DNA of 64,000 nucleotides from Micromonospora coxensis (lineage in GTDB: Bacteria > Actinomycetota > Actinomycetes > Mycobacteriales > Micromonosporaceae), in contig NZ_LT607753.1 in assembly GCF_900090295.1 (NCBI RefSeq), positions 6,696,001-6,760,000 on the forward strand, given 5' to 3'. Under the pieces are notes generated by a model. It worked only from the letters and a program-made list of their open reading frames with translations. It searched no databases and was not told where the DNA came from. The position numbers and the translations under genes were made by a program. Of the stretch, positions 51,960-60,680 are shown piece by piece (the stretch's first letter is position 1; each line of letters opens with the position of its first letter).

Positions 51960-53915
51960 ATGTCGGGAGTTGTGTCGCGACGAGCGCTGCTCGCCGGTCT
52001 TGGTGCGGTAACGGCAGGAGCCGTATTTCCTCGAGCAGCCCATGCGGAGACCAGCTCCGGCACGGGTGACCCGCTCGACGTGGCGATCACCGACCTCGGC
52101 CCGGCCTCCCGGGTGCTGAACTTCGGCAACGGGATCCGCGTCGGCAACGAGATCTGGTTCGCCACCCGGCAGATCCTGCCCACCCGGGTCGCCGCGTACG
52201 ACCTCACCGAGCGCCGGATCACCAAGACCGCGCTGATCCCCGGCGTGCCCGGTCTGTGGGGCATCGACGCGGTCGGCACCGACCTGTTCGTCAGCTCGTA
52301 CTCGCCGGGTCTGCTGTTCAAGGTGGACACCGTCAGCCTCGAGGTCACGCAGGTGCTCGACCTCGCCCAGGAGGTCGGGTGGAGCGTCAAGGCCTCGCCG
52401 GACGGCAAGGTGTTCGTCGGCACGTACCCCTCGGCCCGGCTCTGGGAGTACGACCCGGCCACCGGCCGGGCCACCGACCACGGTCGGATGGACCCGGACG
52501 ACACCTACGTGCGCGACCTGGTCGCCACCGACACCACCGTCTACTGCGGCATCGGCTCCCGCGCCGGGCTCGTCGCCTACGACCGCGCCACCGGTACGCG
52601 CACCGACATCCTGCCGGACGCCCTGCGCAGCCGGACCTTCGGCGCGGTCTGCCACCTGGCCGGCGACCACCTCGTGGTCGGGATCTCGCCCACCGCCGAG
52701 ATCCTGGTCGTCGACACCCGCGACCACAGCAGCCACCAGATCCTCAAGACGCCCAACGACTCGTTCGTCGTCGGCATCACCAGCCGCGGTGACGAGATCT
52801 TCTACACCACCCGCCCCAGCGGGTCGCTGTACCGATTCACCATCGGCGACACCGCGCCCACGCTGGTCGGCGTGCCGGTGGCCGAGGCGTCCAACGTGCG
52901 GATCGGCTTCCTCGACGACGGTCGGCTCTGGGCCGTGCAGGGCGCCGGAGGCATCATCTACGACCTGGCCACCCGCAGCACCGAGGCGCTGGACATGAGC
53001 TCCCCGGAGCTGGCGCCCACCCCGGAGCGGCCGATGTCGCTCTGCCACGCCGGTGACCGGATCGTCGTCGGCGGCACCCTCGGGGTCCAGGTCGTCTCCA
53101 CCGAGCCCACCCCCGCCTTCGACACCTACCGGGTGCCCTTCGGCGGTGAGGCCAAGGACATGGACACCTGGCAGGGGGTGACCCACATGGGCGTCTACAC
53201 CCTGGCCCGCTACCTCACCCTGCCGGTCGGGGCCCGGACCGCCACCGAGGTCGCCCGGGTCGACGCCGCCCAGGAGCAGACCCGCCCGACGTCGCTGGTC
53301 GTCGACCGGCGACGCGGCCTGGTGCTGATGGCCACCGAGCCGGACTACGGCCGGTGGGAGGGCGCCCTCAATATCTTCGACGGGCAGCGGTTCCGCAGCT
53401 GGCGCGGCATCCTGCCGGACCAGACCGTCCAGTCGCTCTGCCCGGACCCGCACGGCGTGTTCCTCGGCGGCAGCATCATCAACGGCTACGGCACCACCCC
53501 GACGACGACCCGCGCCAAGCTCGGCTACTTCGACTACCGCACCGAGCGCCTGGCCTGGCTCGTCGAACCCACGACCGGCGGGGTGATCGTCGATCTGAAA
53601 CTGATCGGCCGGGTGCTGGTCGGGGTGACCCGCGACGGTGAACTGTTCGGCCTGGACCCGCGTACCCGGGAGGTGCTGTGGCGGGTCGACGTCGGCGCCG
53701 TCGGCGGCAAGCTCGCGGTCATCGACGAGCGGGTCTTCGGAACCGACGGCACCCGGTTGTGGACGGTGCGGGCCGGTCGCCGCGAGCCGTCGCCCACGGT
53801 GCTGGCCGACGGGCTCAACCAGTCCTGGTTCGGCGCTCCGGAGGTGGTCACCGACGGGGTGCGCACCCTGTTCACCACCCGTGGGACCAACCTGATCCGG
53901 GTCGACCTGACCTGA
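51960..53915 (+). CDS. Tat-exported beta-propeller protein
   Basis: 651 aa from ATG 51960. SRRALLAGLGAVTAG and then AAHA form a twin-arginine signal peptide with cleavage near residue 29. The rest is a chain of 40-50-residue beta repeats with motifs such as GIDAVGTDLFVSSYSPGLL, FVGTYPSARLWEYDP and YDRATG. These are blade patterns like those of SMP-30/YncE/PQQ-type propellers. I see no clear catalytic set. The dyad-controlled promoter ties it to the downstream transporter, so it may be an exported hydrolase, lyase or binding protein for the same substrate. Confidence 0.75.
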   Translation: MSGVVSRRALLAGLGAVTAGAVFPRAAHAETSSGTGDPLDVAITDLGPASRVLNFGNGIRVGNEIWFATRQILPTRVAAYDLTERRITKTALIPGVPGLWGIDAVGTDLFVSSYSPGLLFKVDTVSLEVTQVLDLAQEVGWSVKASPDGKVFVGTYPSARLWEYDPATGRATDHGRMDPDDTYVRDLVATDTTVYCGIGSRAGLVAYDRATGTRTDILPDALRSRTFGAVCHLAGDHLVVGISPTAEILVVDTRDHSSHQILKTPNDSFVVGITSRGDEIFYTTRPSGSLYRFTIGDTAPTLVGVPVAEASNVRIGFLDDGRLWAVQGAGGIIYDLATRSTEALDMSSPELAPTPERPMSLCHAGDRIVVGGTLGVQVVSTEPTPAFDTYRVPFGGEAKDMDTWQGVTHMGVYTLARYLTLPVGARTATEVARVDAAQEQTRPTSLVVDRRRGLVLMATEPDYGRWEGALNIFDGQRFRSWRGILPDQTVQSLCPDPHGVFLGGSIINGYGTTPTTTRAKLGYFDYRTERLAWLVEPTTGGVIVDLKLIGRVLVGVTRDGELFGLDPRTREVLWRVDVGAVGGKLAVIDERVFGTDGTRLWTVRAGRREPSPTVLADGLNQSWFGAPEVVTDGVRTLFTTRGTNLIRVDLT

Positions 53916-53967
53916 CCGTCCCGGTCGGCGGGTGACCGGGACCGGTGCCGGGCGGCGCGCCGCGTGG

Positions 53968-54004
53968 CCCCGTGGGCCTGGGTGATCCGCCCGGGCCCAC
54001 GGGG
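53968..54004. terminator. Convergent terminator hairpin
   Basis: CCCCGTGGGCC pairs with GGCCCACGGGG across a 15-nt loop, itself partly paired (GGG/CCC). A smaller hairpin, GTCCCGGTC with GACCGGGAC (53918-53942), precedes it. Both lie between the convergent propeller and dehydrogenase genes. Confidence 0.65.
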
Positions 54005-54045
54005 GAGCGGCGCGGCCGGGTGGCCGGCCGTCGTGAGCGCGCGGA

Positions 54046-55305
54046 TCAGCCGAGCGGCGCGAGCGTGACGGGCGCGCCACCGGTCGCCCGGCTGCGCTCG
54101 GCGGCGAACGCCATGCGGTGGCTGTCCAGCGACTCCCGTGGGCCCGAGCGCACCCGGGACCGATCGCCGCTCGCCACCGCGTCGACGAAGGCCGCCATCA
54201 GCCCCATGTCGCCACCGCCGTGCCCGGAGGCCGCGTCGGCGCCGCCTGCCCGGGTGTCGGTGGTGACGGTGCGGCCCGTGACGAAGTCGGTGACGCTCAC
54301 CTGCTCGCCGTCTCCCTCCAGGTAGCCGTGGGTGCCCATGATGCGGGTACGGCGGTGCCCGTCGGGGGTGAAGGCGCTCATGGTGAGCGTGGCCGTGGCC
54401 CCACCGGCGAAGGTGATCGTGACGCTCTGGTGGTCGACGACGTCGTTGTCGCCGCTGTAGACGCACCTGCCGTACGGGCCGTCCCGCAGGGCCGCCTCCA
54501 CGCCGGCCGGGGTGAGGTCCAGGGTCACCACGGACAGCGGCCACCGGTGGCGGTCCGACGAGGCGAGGCAGTCGCGGTACAGGCGCGCGGCGGAGTAGGG
54601 GCAGTTCGGCTCCACCGGGCAGTCCAGGCAGCGGTCGGCGGCGCCCTCGGGGCGCTGCTCCGGCCGGAAGTGCTGCAACGCGCCGACGCTGCTCACCCGC
54701 ACCGGAGTGTCGTCGACGATGTAGCGCAGCCAGTCCAGGTCGTGGCAGCACTTGGCGAGCAGGCTGCTGGAGGACTGCTCGGCACGGCGCCAATTGCCGC
54801 GCACGTAGGAGTGGGCGAAGTGCCACCAGCCGACGGGTTCGAGGTGCTCGACGCCGACGACGCGGCCCAGCGCGCCCGTCTCGACGTGCCGCTTCACGAC
54901 GTCGGTGTAGCGGGTGTAGCGCAGCACGTGGCAGACGGCGAGCAGGACGCCGCTGCGCTCGGCGGCCTCGGCGACTGCCACGCACTCCGCCTCGGTGGGG
55001 GCGATCGGCTTCTCCAGCAGGACGTGGTAGCCGAGCGCGGCGAGGCGGACCGCCGGCTCGACGTGCTCGCGGTCGGGGGTGGCGAGCACGACCGCGTCGG
55101 CGAGTCGCGGCCGGGCCGCCAGGTCGTGCCAGGACGTGAAGCGTCGCTCTGCCGGCACCTGGTGGGCGTCGGCGAGGGCGCGGCGGTGCGCGGACCGGGG
55201 GTCGGCGACGGCGACGACGCGGGCGCGGTCGGGGTGGCGCAGGGCGTAGCCGGCGTAGGTGCTGCCGCGGTTGCCGGCGCCGACGACGGCGAGGGAGACG
55301 CTCAT
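54046..55305 (-). CDS. Gfo/Idh/MocA-family oxidoreductase
   Basis: 419 aa, ATG with AAGGA upstream. N-terminal SLAVVGAGNRGSTYAGYAL is the NAD(P) motif, and LLEKPIAPTEAE is the conserved EKP strand. A cysteine insertion (CLDCPVEPNCPYSAARLY) is typical of a subgroup of these sugar dehydrogenases and related NAD-dependent glycosidases. The C-terminal half is the beta-sheet substrate domain. It is divergent from the binding-protein operon, with a TTACGG half-site at its 5' end. Confidence 0.88.
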   Translation of the reverse strand: MSVSLAVVGAGNRGSTYAGYALRHPDRARVVAVADPRSAHRRALADAHQVPAERRFTSWHDLAARPRLADAVVLATPDREHVEPAVRLAALGYHVLLEKPIAPTEAECVAVAEAAERSGVLLAVCHVLRYTRYTDVVKRHVETGALGRVVGVEHLEPVGWWHFAHSYVRGNWRRAEQSSSSLLAKCCHDLDWLRYIVDDTPVRVSSVGALQHFRPEQRPEGAADRCLDCPVEPNCPYSAARLYRDCLASSDRHRWPLSVVTLDLTPAGVEAALRDGPYGRCVYSGDNDVVDHQSVTITFAGGATATLTMSAFTPDGHRRTRIMGTHGYLEGDGEQVSVTDFVTGRTVTTDTRAGGADAASGHGGGDMGLMAAFVDAVASGDRSRVRSGPRESLDSHRMAFAAERSRATGGAPVTLAPLG

Positions 55306-55392
55306 CGGTGTCCTTAACTATTACGGGCGTGGATCGATCTGGAGAGCCGGGCGCACGATCAGTGACGACACGACCTCGGACCTTTTCGGCCC

Positions 55393-55413
55393 TAGTATCG
55401 GCCCGGACCGTAA
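55393..55413 (+). promoter_or_regulatory. Promoter -10 and 18-bp dyad operator of the importer operon
   Basis: TAGTAT (55393-55398) is a good -10; the -35 position (ACGACC, 55370-55375) is weak. TATCGG-N6-CCGTAA (55396-55413) overlaps the -10 and matches the dyads at 51902 and 60641. Confidence 0.6.
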
Positions 55414-55455
55414 GTTAATGTACTGCCCACCTGACCTCCCCCGGAAGGATGCGAG

Positions 55456-56697
55456 ATGCGTTTACGGAAGGGCCTGTCGGCCGTCGCGGTGGCGCTCGTC
55501 GCCGCGCTCGCGGCCTCGGGCTGCGGCGGCTCCGGCTCCGGTGACTCCGGCAAGAAGACCGTGACCATGTGGATCTACCCGGTGATCTTCGACGAGGCGA
55601 AGCACCGCGCGTACTGGGACGAGACGGCCAAGGCGTTCCAGGCGGCCAACCCGGACGTCGAGGTCAAGACCGAGATCTTCCCGTGGGCCAACCGCGACCA
55701 GGCGCTGGCCACGGCGATCGCCGGCAACAAGGGCCCCGACGTCGTCTACCTCATCCCCGACCAGCTGCCCAAGTACGCCCGCAACATCGAGCCGGTCGAC
55801 AAGTACCTCGACGACGCCGCCAAGGCCGACTACCTGCCCAACGTCGTCACGTCCGTCACCATCGACGGCAAGATGATGGGCGCCCCCGTGCTCACCAGCG
55901 CGGTGACCCCGATCTGCAACAAGAAGGTCTTCGCCGCCGTCGGCCAGACCAGCTACCCGACCAGCTGGAACGACCTGCTGGCCATGGCGCCGGCGTTCAA
56001 GGCCAAGGGCTACGACGTCACCGCGTACGCCGGCGACGTCAAGAACACCCTCAACCAGACCTTCTACCCGCTGCTGTGGCAGGCCGGTGGCGACGTGTTC
56101 AGCCCCGACGGCAAGTCGGTCGCCTTCAACGGCCCCGAGGGCCGCAAGGCGCTGAGCTTCGCCAAGCAGCTCGTCGACGGCGGCTACGTGGACAAGAGCC
56201 TGCTCACCACCCTGCCGCCCATCGAGCAGACCCGCATCGCGCAGAACAAGGTCGGCTGCGTCTGGCACGTCCTGCCGGCCGAGATCGAGAAGTTCTGGGG
56301 CAAGGAGAACATCCAGGCCCTTCCGCACTTCACCGAGTCCAAGCAGATCGGCTACGGCACCGTCGGCTCCCTGTCGATGCTGCGTAACTCGAAGAACAAG
56401 GACGCGGCCGGCAAGTGGATCGCGTTCGCCTCCAACGCCGAGAACTCCAAGAAGTACGACCTGGCCGCCAGCTTCTTCTCGGCCAAGAAGTCGGTCGGCG
56501 CGCTCTACGCCTCCGACCCGGTCCTCGGTGAGCAGGAGAAGCAGGTCGCCAACAGCACCGTCGGCCCGCTCAACGAGAAGGCACGCGACGTCCAGGGTGT
56601 GCTCGCCCCGGAGATCCAGGCCGCCCTGCTCGGCAAGAAGTCCGTCGAGCAGGCGCTCGACGACGCGGCCAAGGCCGCCGACCCGCTGCTCGGCTAG
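55456..56697 (+). CDS. Sugar ABC transporter substrate-binding lipoprotein
   Basis: 413 aa, ATG with GGAAGGATG region upstream. The signal peptide ends at lipobox ALAASGC (Cys about 23). MalE-like family: TMWIYPVIFDEAKHRAYWDE, GPDVVYLIPDQLPKYARN, GAPVLTSAVTPICNKKVF, PTSWNDL, and VGCVWHVLPAEIEKFWG. First gene of a long operon (55456 to at least 60534) with two permeases and two dehydrogenases. Ligand unknown; it is only distantly similar to the binding protein at 47226. Confidence 0.92.
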   Translation: MRLRKGLSAVAVALVAALAASGCGGSGSGDSGKKTVTMWIYPVIFDEAKHRAYWDETAKAFQAANPDVEVKTEIFPWANRDQALATAIAGNKGPDVVYLIPDQLPKYARNIEPVDKYLDDAAKADYLPNVVTSVTIDGKMMGAPVLTSAVTPICNKKVFAAVGQTSYPTSWNDLLAMAPAFKAKGYDVTAYAGDVKNTLNQTFYPLLWQAGGDVFSPDGKSVAFNGPEGRKALSFAKQLVDGGYVDKSLLTTLPPIEQTRIAQNKVGCVWHVLPAEIEKFWGKENIQALPHFTESKQIGYGTVGSLSMLRNSKNKDAAGKWIAFASNAENSKKYDLAASFFSAKKSVGALYASDPVLGEQEKQVANSTVGPLNEKARDVQGVLAPEIQAALLGKKSVEQALDDAAKAADPLLG

Positions 56698-56707
56698 TCA
56701 CCACGGG

Positions 56708-56742
56708 CCTCGCGGTGGGTGGTGACCCCACCCACCGCGAGG
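56708..56742 (+). terminator. Intercistronic hairpin after the second binding-protein gene
   Basis: CCTCGCGGTGGGTGG pairs perfectly with its complement across TGACC, between binding-protein and permease genes. It parallels the hairpin at 48484 and would favour binding-protein expression. Confidence 0.6.
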
Positions 56743-56761
56743 GCCTCGGAAAGGTTGCCAG

Positions 56762-57661
56762 ATGGTTGCACTACCGGTGCGTCGCCAACGACGCGTCCGT
56801 CGTCCGTCCGCCCGGGAAGCCGGGACGGCGCTGCTGTTCGTCCTGCCGTTCCTGGTGCTGTTCGCCCTGTTCCGGTTCGGGCCGGCGATCGCCGGGGTGT
56901 TCCTCGGATTCACCGACTACACCATCGGCGGGGACACCGGCCTCGTCGGCCTGGAGAACTTCCGCCGGCTGCTCGACGATCCCACGTTCTGGTCGGCGCT
57001 ACGGGTGACCGTCGTGTTCACCGCGCTGTCGGTGCCCCTGTCGATGCTGGCGTCGTTGGGCGTGGCCCTGCTGACCCGCCGGGTGTTCCGCGGCGTGAAG
57101 CTGTTCCGGTCGGTGTTCTTCCTGCCGGTGGTGACCAGCCTGGTGCTGGCCGGGGTGGTCTTCACCTGGGTGTTCGCCGAGGGTGGCCCCTGGTCGCGGG
57201 CGATGGGCGCGCTGGGCCTGCCGGCCGGTTCCTGGCTGGCCGACAGTGTGCTGGTCGTCCCCGCGCTGGTGCTGGTCTCGGTCTGGTCCCGCTTCGGCTA
57301 CGGCATGCTCATCCTGCTCGCCCGCCTGCAGGACATCCCCGCCGAGTTGGAGGAGGCGGCGCTGACCGACGGCGCCTCGGCCTGGCAGCGGTTCCGCTAC
57401 GTCACGCTGCCGCAGTTGCGACCCGCGCTGTTCTTCGTGGCCGTCATCGAGACCACCGTGGCGGTGCAGGTCTTCGACATGATCTACGTGATGACCGGCG
57501 GCGGCCCGGTGCGCGCCAGCTACAGCCTGGTCTACCTCCTCTACGACCAGGGCTTCAAGTACTTCGACCTGGGCTACGCCAGCGCCATCGGGGTGGCGCT
57601 GTTCGTGATGACGATCGTGGTGGCGCTGATCCAGCGGCTGACCCTCGGGAGGGAAGAATGA
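56762..57661 (+). CDS. Sugar ABC transporter permease (MalF-type)
   Basis: 299 aa, ATG. Six hydrophobic segments. The EAA loop reads ELEEAALTDGASAWQRFRYVTLPQLRP near residue 198, followed by VFDMIYVMTGGGP, the usual motif of these subunits. It overlaps the next gene by ATGA. No ATPase is encoded nearby. Confidence 0.92.
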   Translation: MVALPVRRQRRVRRPSAREAGTALLFVLPFLVLFALFRFGPAIAGVFLGFTDYTIGGDTGLVGLENFRRLLDDPTFWSALRVTVVFTALSVPLSMLASLGVALLTRRVFRGVKLFRSVFFLPVVTSLVLAGVVFTWVFAEGGPWSRAMGALGLPAGSWLADSVLVVPALVLVSVWSRFGYGMLILLARLQDIPAELEEAALTDGASAWQRFRYVTLPQLRPALFFVAVIETTVAVQVFDMIYVMTGGGPVRASYSLVYLLYDQGFKYFDLGYASAIGVALFVMTIVVALIQRLTLGREE

Positions 57662-58557
57662 CCGACACCGTGGCACCCCCGCCCGTCGCCGTCGTCGCCG
57701 AGGCCCCCGCCGGCGGGCGTCGACGCCCGTACCGGGTGGGTCGACCCGGCCGGAGCTGGCTCGTCACCCGTACCGTGCTGCTGCTGATCGGCGCGGCGAT
57801 CACCCTGTTCCCCTTCTACGCGATGGTCGTGCTGTCGTTCAAACCGACCGGCCCGGTCACCTTCCCCGACAGCCTGCTGCCCTGGCCGATCTCCACCGAG
57901 GCGTACGACCAGGTCATCGGCGCCAAGAGCGTGCTGCGCTGGATGTGGAACACCATCGTCTACTCGGTGGTGTCGGTGATCGGGGTGCTGCTGTTCGCCT
58001 CGATGGCCGGCTACGCCTTCGCCAAGAAGCGCTTCCCCGGCAAGGAGACGATGTTCTGGTCGTTCCTGGCCATGCTGATGGTGCCGTACCACGTGACCAT
58101 GATCCCGACGTTCATCGTCATCTCCGAGCTGGGCGGGGTCGACACCTACTGGGGCATGATCCTGCCGACCCTGGCCAACGCCCAGGCGGTGTTCCTCATG
58201 CGACAGTTCATCGCCTCGCTGCCCGACTCACTGTTCGAGGCGGCCCGCCTCGACGGCTGCTCCGAGTGGCGGGTGTACGTCTCGATCGTGCTGCCGCTGA
58301 TCAAGCCGATCCTCGCCACCCTGGGCGTGTTCGTCTTCCTCTGGCACTGGAACGACTTCCTCTGGCCGCTCATCGTGGGACAGAGCCTGGACATGCGTAC
58401 CCTGACCACCGGCATCGCCTCCCTGCAACAGGAGAACGTCGCGTTGAACATGCTGCTGGCGGGCTCGGTGGTGGCCTTCGTACCGATCTTCATGGCCTAC
58501 CTGATCGGGCAGCGCTACTTCCAGGAGGGCGTCGCGACCACCGGCATCAAGGGATGA
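57658..58557 (+). CDS. Sugar ABC transporter permease (MalG-type)
   Basis: 299 aa, ATG overlapping the previous stop. Six helices after a proline-rich cytosolic start of about 35 residues. The EAA loop is LFEAARLDGCSEWRVYVSIVLPLIKP near residue 192, and YHVTMIPTFIVIS and LWHWNDFLWPLIV are typical MalG motifs. Its stop overlaps the 2-hydroxyacid dehydrogenase start (ATGA). Confidence 0.92.
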   Translation: MTDTVAPPPVAVVAEAPAGGRRRPYRVGRPGRSWLVTRTVLLLIGAAITLFPFYAMVVLSFKPTGPVTFPDSLLPWPISTEAYDQVIGAKSVLRWMWNTIVYSVVSVIGVLLFASMAGYAFAKKRFPGKETMFWSFLAMLMVPYHVTMIPTFIVISELGGVDTYWGMILPTLANAQAVFLMRQFIASLPDSLFEAARLDGCSEWRVYVSIVLPLIKPILATLGVFVFLWHWNDFLWPLIVGQSLDMRTLTTGIASLQQENVALNMLLAGSVVAFVPIFMAYLIGQRYFQEGVATTGIKG

Positions 58558-59564
58558 GCGGCACCGTCATCGCGCTGGCGGTGTCACCACAGGTGCGGCA
58601 GATGTTCCTCGACGACGCCACGGTGGCGCAGCTGGCCCGACTGGGCCGGCTGCGGCTGCCACCGCCCGACGCCGACGTCGGCGACCCGGCGGTACTGGCC
58701 CCGTTGCTCGCCGACGCCGACGTCGTCGTCACCGGCTGGGGCACCGCCGCGCTGACCGCCGAGCTGCTCACCGCGGCTCCCCGGCTGCGTCTGCTCGCGC
58801 ACACCGGGGCCAGCGTGAAACCGTTCGTCACCCCGGCCAGCTTCGCCCGGGGCGTACGCGTCACCCAGGCCGGCGACGCGATGGCCTACGCGGTGGGGGA
58901 GCAGGCCCTCGCGCTCACCCTCGCCCTGCTGCACCGGCTGCACCGCTTCGACCACGCGTTGCGTACCGGGGAGGACTGGGCGACGGCGAAGGCCGCCCCG
59001 CCGCGTCAGGAACTACGTGGCGCCATCGTCGGGGTCGTCGGCGCGTCCCGGACCGGCCGGGCCTACCTCGAGCTGGTCCGGGCGCTCGGCGCGCGGGTGC
59101 TGGTCGCCGACCCGTACCTGTCGGCCGAGCAGGCCGATCGGCTCGGTGCGACGCGGGTCGACCTGGACGACCTGCTGGCCGGCTCGCTGGTGGTCTCCCT
59201 GCACGCGCCGGTGCTGCCGGAGACCACCGGGATGATCGGCGCGCGGGAGTTGGCCCTGCTGCCCGACGGCGCCCTGCTGGTCAACACCGCCCGCGCCGCG
59301 CTGGTCGACGAGGCCGCGCTGCTGGCCGTCCTGTCCACCGGCAGGATCGACGCGGCGTTGGACGTCTTCGACGCCGAGCCGCTGCCGGTGGACCACCCGC
59401 TGCGGGCGCTGCCGAACGTGCTGCTGACCCCGCACGAGTCGGCGGGGACGGTGCAGTCGCGGCGGCGGGCCGGGGCGATCGTGGCGGCGGAGGTCGCGCG
59501 GTTCCTGCGCGGTGAGCCGCTGCGTCACGAGGTGACCCCGGACCTGCTCACCAGCACGGGATGA
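58554..59564 (+). CDS. D-2-hydroxyacid dehydrogenase family protein
   Basis: 336 aa, ATG within the permease stop. The nucleotide domain has GVVGASRTGRAYLELVRALG. The catalytic residues of the family are visible: Arg in NTARAALVDE, Glu in DVFDAEPLP, and His in LTPHESAG. The N-terminal domain is the usual flavodoxin-like half. It is translated together with the importer, so it probably oxidises or reduces the imported compound or its acid. Confidence 0.9.
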   Translation: MSGTVIALAVSPQVRQMFLDDATVAQLARLGRLRLPPPDADVGDPAVLAPLLADADVVVTGWGTAALTAELLTAAPRLRLLAHTGASVKPFVTPASFARGVRVTQAGDAMAYAVGEQALALTLALLHRLHRFDHALRTGEDWATAKAAPPRQELRGAIVGVVGASRTGRAYLELVRALGARVLVADPYLSAEQADRLGATRVDLDDLLAGSLVVSLHAPVLPETTGMIGARELALLPDGALLVNTARAALVDEAALLAVLSTGRIDAALDVFDAEPLPVDHPLRALPNVLLTPHESAGTVQSRRRAGAIVAAEVARFLRGEPLRHEVTPDLLTSTG

Positions 59565-59652
59565 CCAGCTCCCGTCACCGGCGCCGGCGCGCCTGTGGCC
59601 GTGCTGACCTGCGGTGGCGGGCCCACCGCGACACTGAGTAGCCTCTGCGATC

Positions 59653-60534
59653 ATGCGCATCGCCCTCGCCGGACTCGCCACCAGCCACCCCTACACCGAC
59701 GCCCGCGCGCTGCGCGACGTCGCGCAGTTGACGGTGTGGGAGCCCGACCCGCACCGGCTGGACCGCTTCCGCGCCGAACACCCGCACGCCACGGTGCTGC
59801 CCGACCTCGACGCGCTGCTCGCCGCGGACCCGGACGGCGTGGTCCTCACCGTGCCCACCCCGGACGTGCCGCCGGCACTGGACAAGGTCCTGCACCGCGG
59901 GCTGCCGTGCTTCGTCAACAAGCCCGCCGCGGCCACCCGTGAGCAGCTCGACCAGCTGGAACGGGTGGTCTCGCGGGCGCCGGAGCTGGTGCTGACCTCC
60001 TCCGTGCTGCGCTTCGCCCCGCAGTTCGTCGCGTTCGACGTGCCGCGCGAGCAGGTGCTGGCGGTCCGGGCGACGGTGCGCCACGACGTGGGCCTGTGGG
60101 CCACCGGCTACAACCCCTGGCAGGACGACCCGGCGGTGGGCGGCGGCACCCTGGTCATGATGGGCCTGCACGGGGTGGAGCTGCTGGTGGCGTTGCTGGG
60201 TCCGGCGGTACGGCTGGTCGGCGCCGCCGGCGCGGTGCGCCGCCACCACGGTCTGCGCTCGGAGGACACCGGCGTGCTCGCGCTGCGCTGGGACGACGGG
60301 GTGACCGGCACCGTCGAGGTGCTCGGGGTCAGCGCCGCCGAGACGTACGAGGTCACCGTGCACACGGTCGACGGAGAACGTCGGGTGCTCCTGCGTGGCG
60401 GCGCGGAGGAGCTGGGGTACCGGTCCACCGTCGAGGCGTTCGTGGCCATGGTGGGCGGCGCGCCGAGTCCGGTGCCGTGGTCGCAGACCCGCGCGGTGCT
60501 CGACGTGCTCACCTCCGCCCGGGCGCTGGCCTGA
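59653..60534 (+). CDS. Gfo/Idh/MocA-family oxidoreductase (short form)
   Basis: 293 aa, ATG. RIALAGLATSHPYTDAR is a variant nucleotide motif, since the usual GxGxxG is replaced by GLATSH. FVNKPAAATREQ corresponds to the EKP strand, with N-K-P in place of E-K-P. The C-terminal beta domain is shortened compared with the 419-aa relative at 54046. Last gene of the importer operon; a hairpin follows at 60581. Confidence 0.8.
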   Translation: MRIALAGLATSHPYTDARALRDVAQLTVWEPDPHRLDRFRAEHPHATVLPDLDALLAADPDGVVLTVPTPDVPPALDKVLHRGLPCFVNKPAAATREQLDQLERVVSRAPELVLTSSVLRFAPQFVAFDVPREQVLAVRATVRHDVGLWATGYNPWQDDPAVGGGTLVMMGLHGVELLVALLGPAVRLVGAAGAVRRHHGLRSEDTGVLALRWDDGVTGTVEVLGVSAAETYEVTVHTVDGERRVLLRGGAEELGYRSTVEAFVAMVGGAPSPVPWSQTRAVLDVLTSARALA

Positions 60535-60580
60535 GATCGCCCGACGTCGCGCGCGAGGGGCGCGTCCGTAATTCACGCGC

Positions 60581-60611
60581 AGGGCCTGTCTCCCATCGGG
60601 AGGCAGGCCCT
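60581..60611 (+). terminator. 14-bp hairpin terminator
   Basis: AGGGCCTGTCTCCC pairs with GGGAGGCAGGCCCT (one T-G pair) across ATC. It separates the importer operon from the promoter at 60619. Confidence 0.75.
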
Positions 60612-60618
60612 ACGGCTC

Positions 60619-60658
60619 TTGACGCCCCCACAGACGGAAGTTACGGTCATGACCGTTA
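60619..60658 (+). promoter_or_regulatory. Promoter with palindromic operator before the epimerase-like gene
   Basis: TTGACG (60619-60624) and TACGGT (60642-60647) are 17 nt apart. The -10 is covered by TTACGG-N6-CCGTTA (60641-60658), whose core ACGGTCATGACCGT is a perfect 14-bp palindrome. It is the most symmetrical of the three dyads in this region. Confidence 0.7.
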
Positions 60659-60680
60659 ATCAGGAAGGGGTGTGGCTGTC

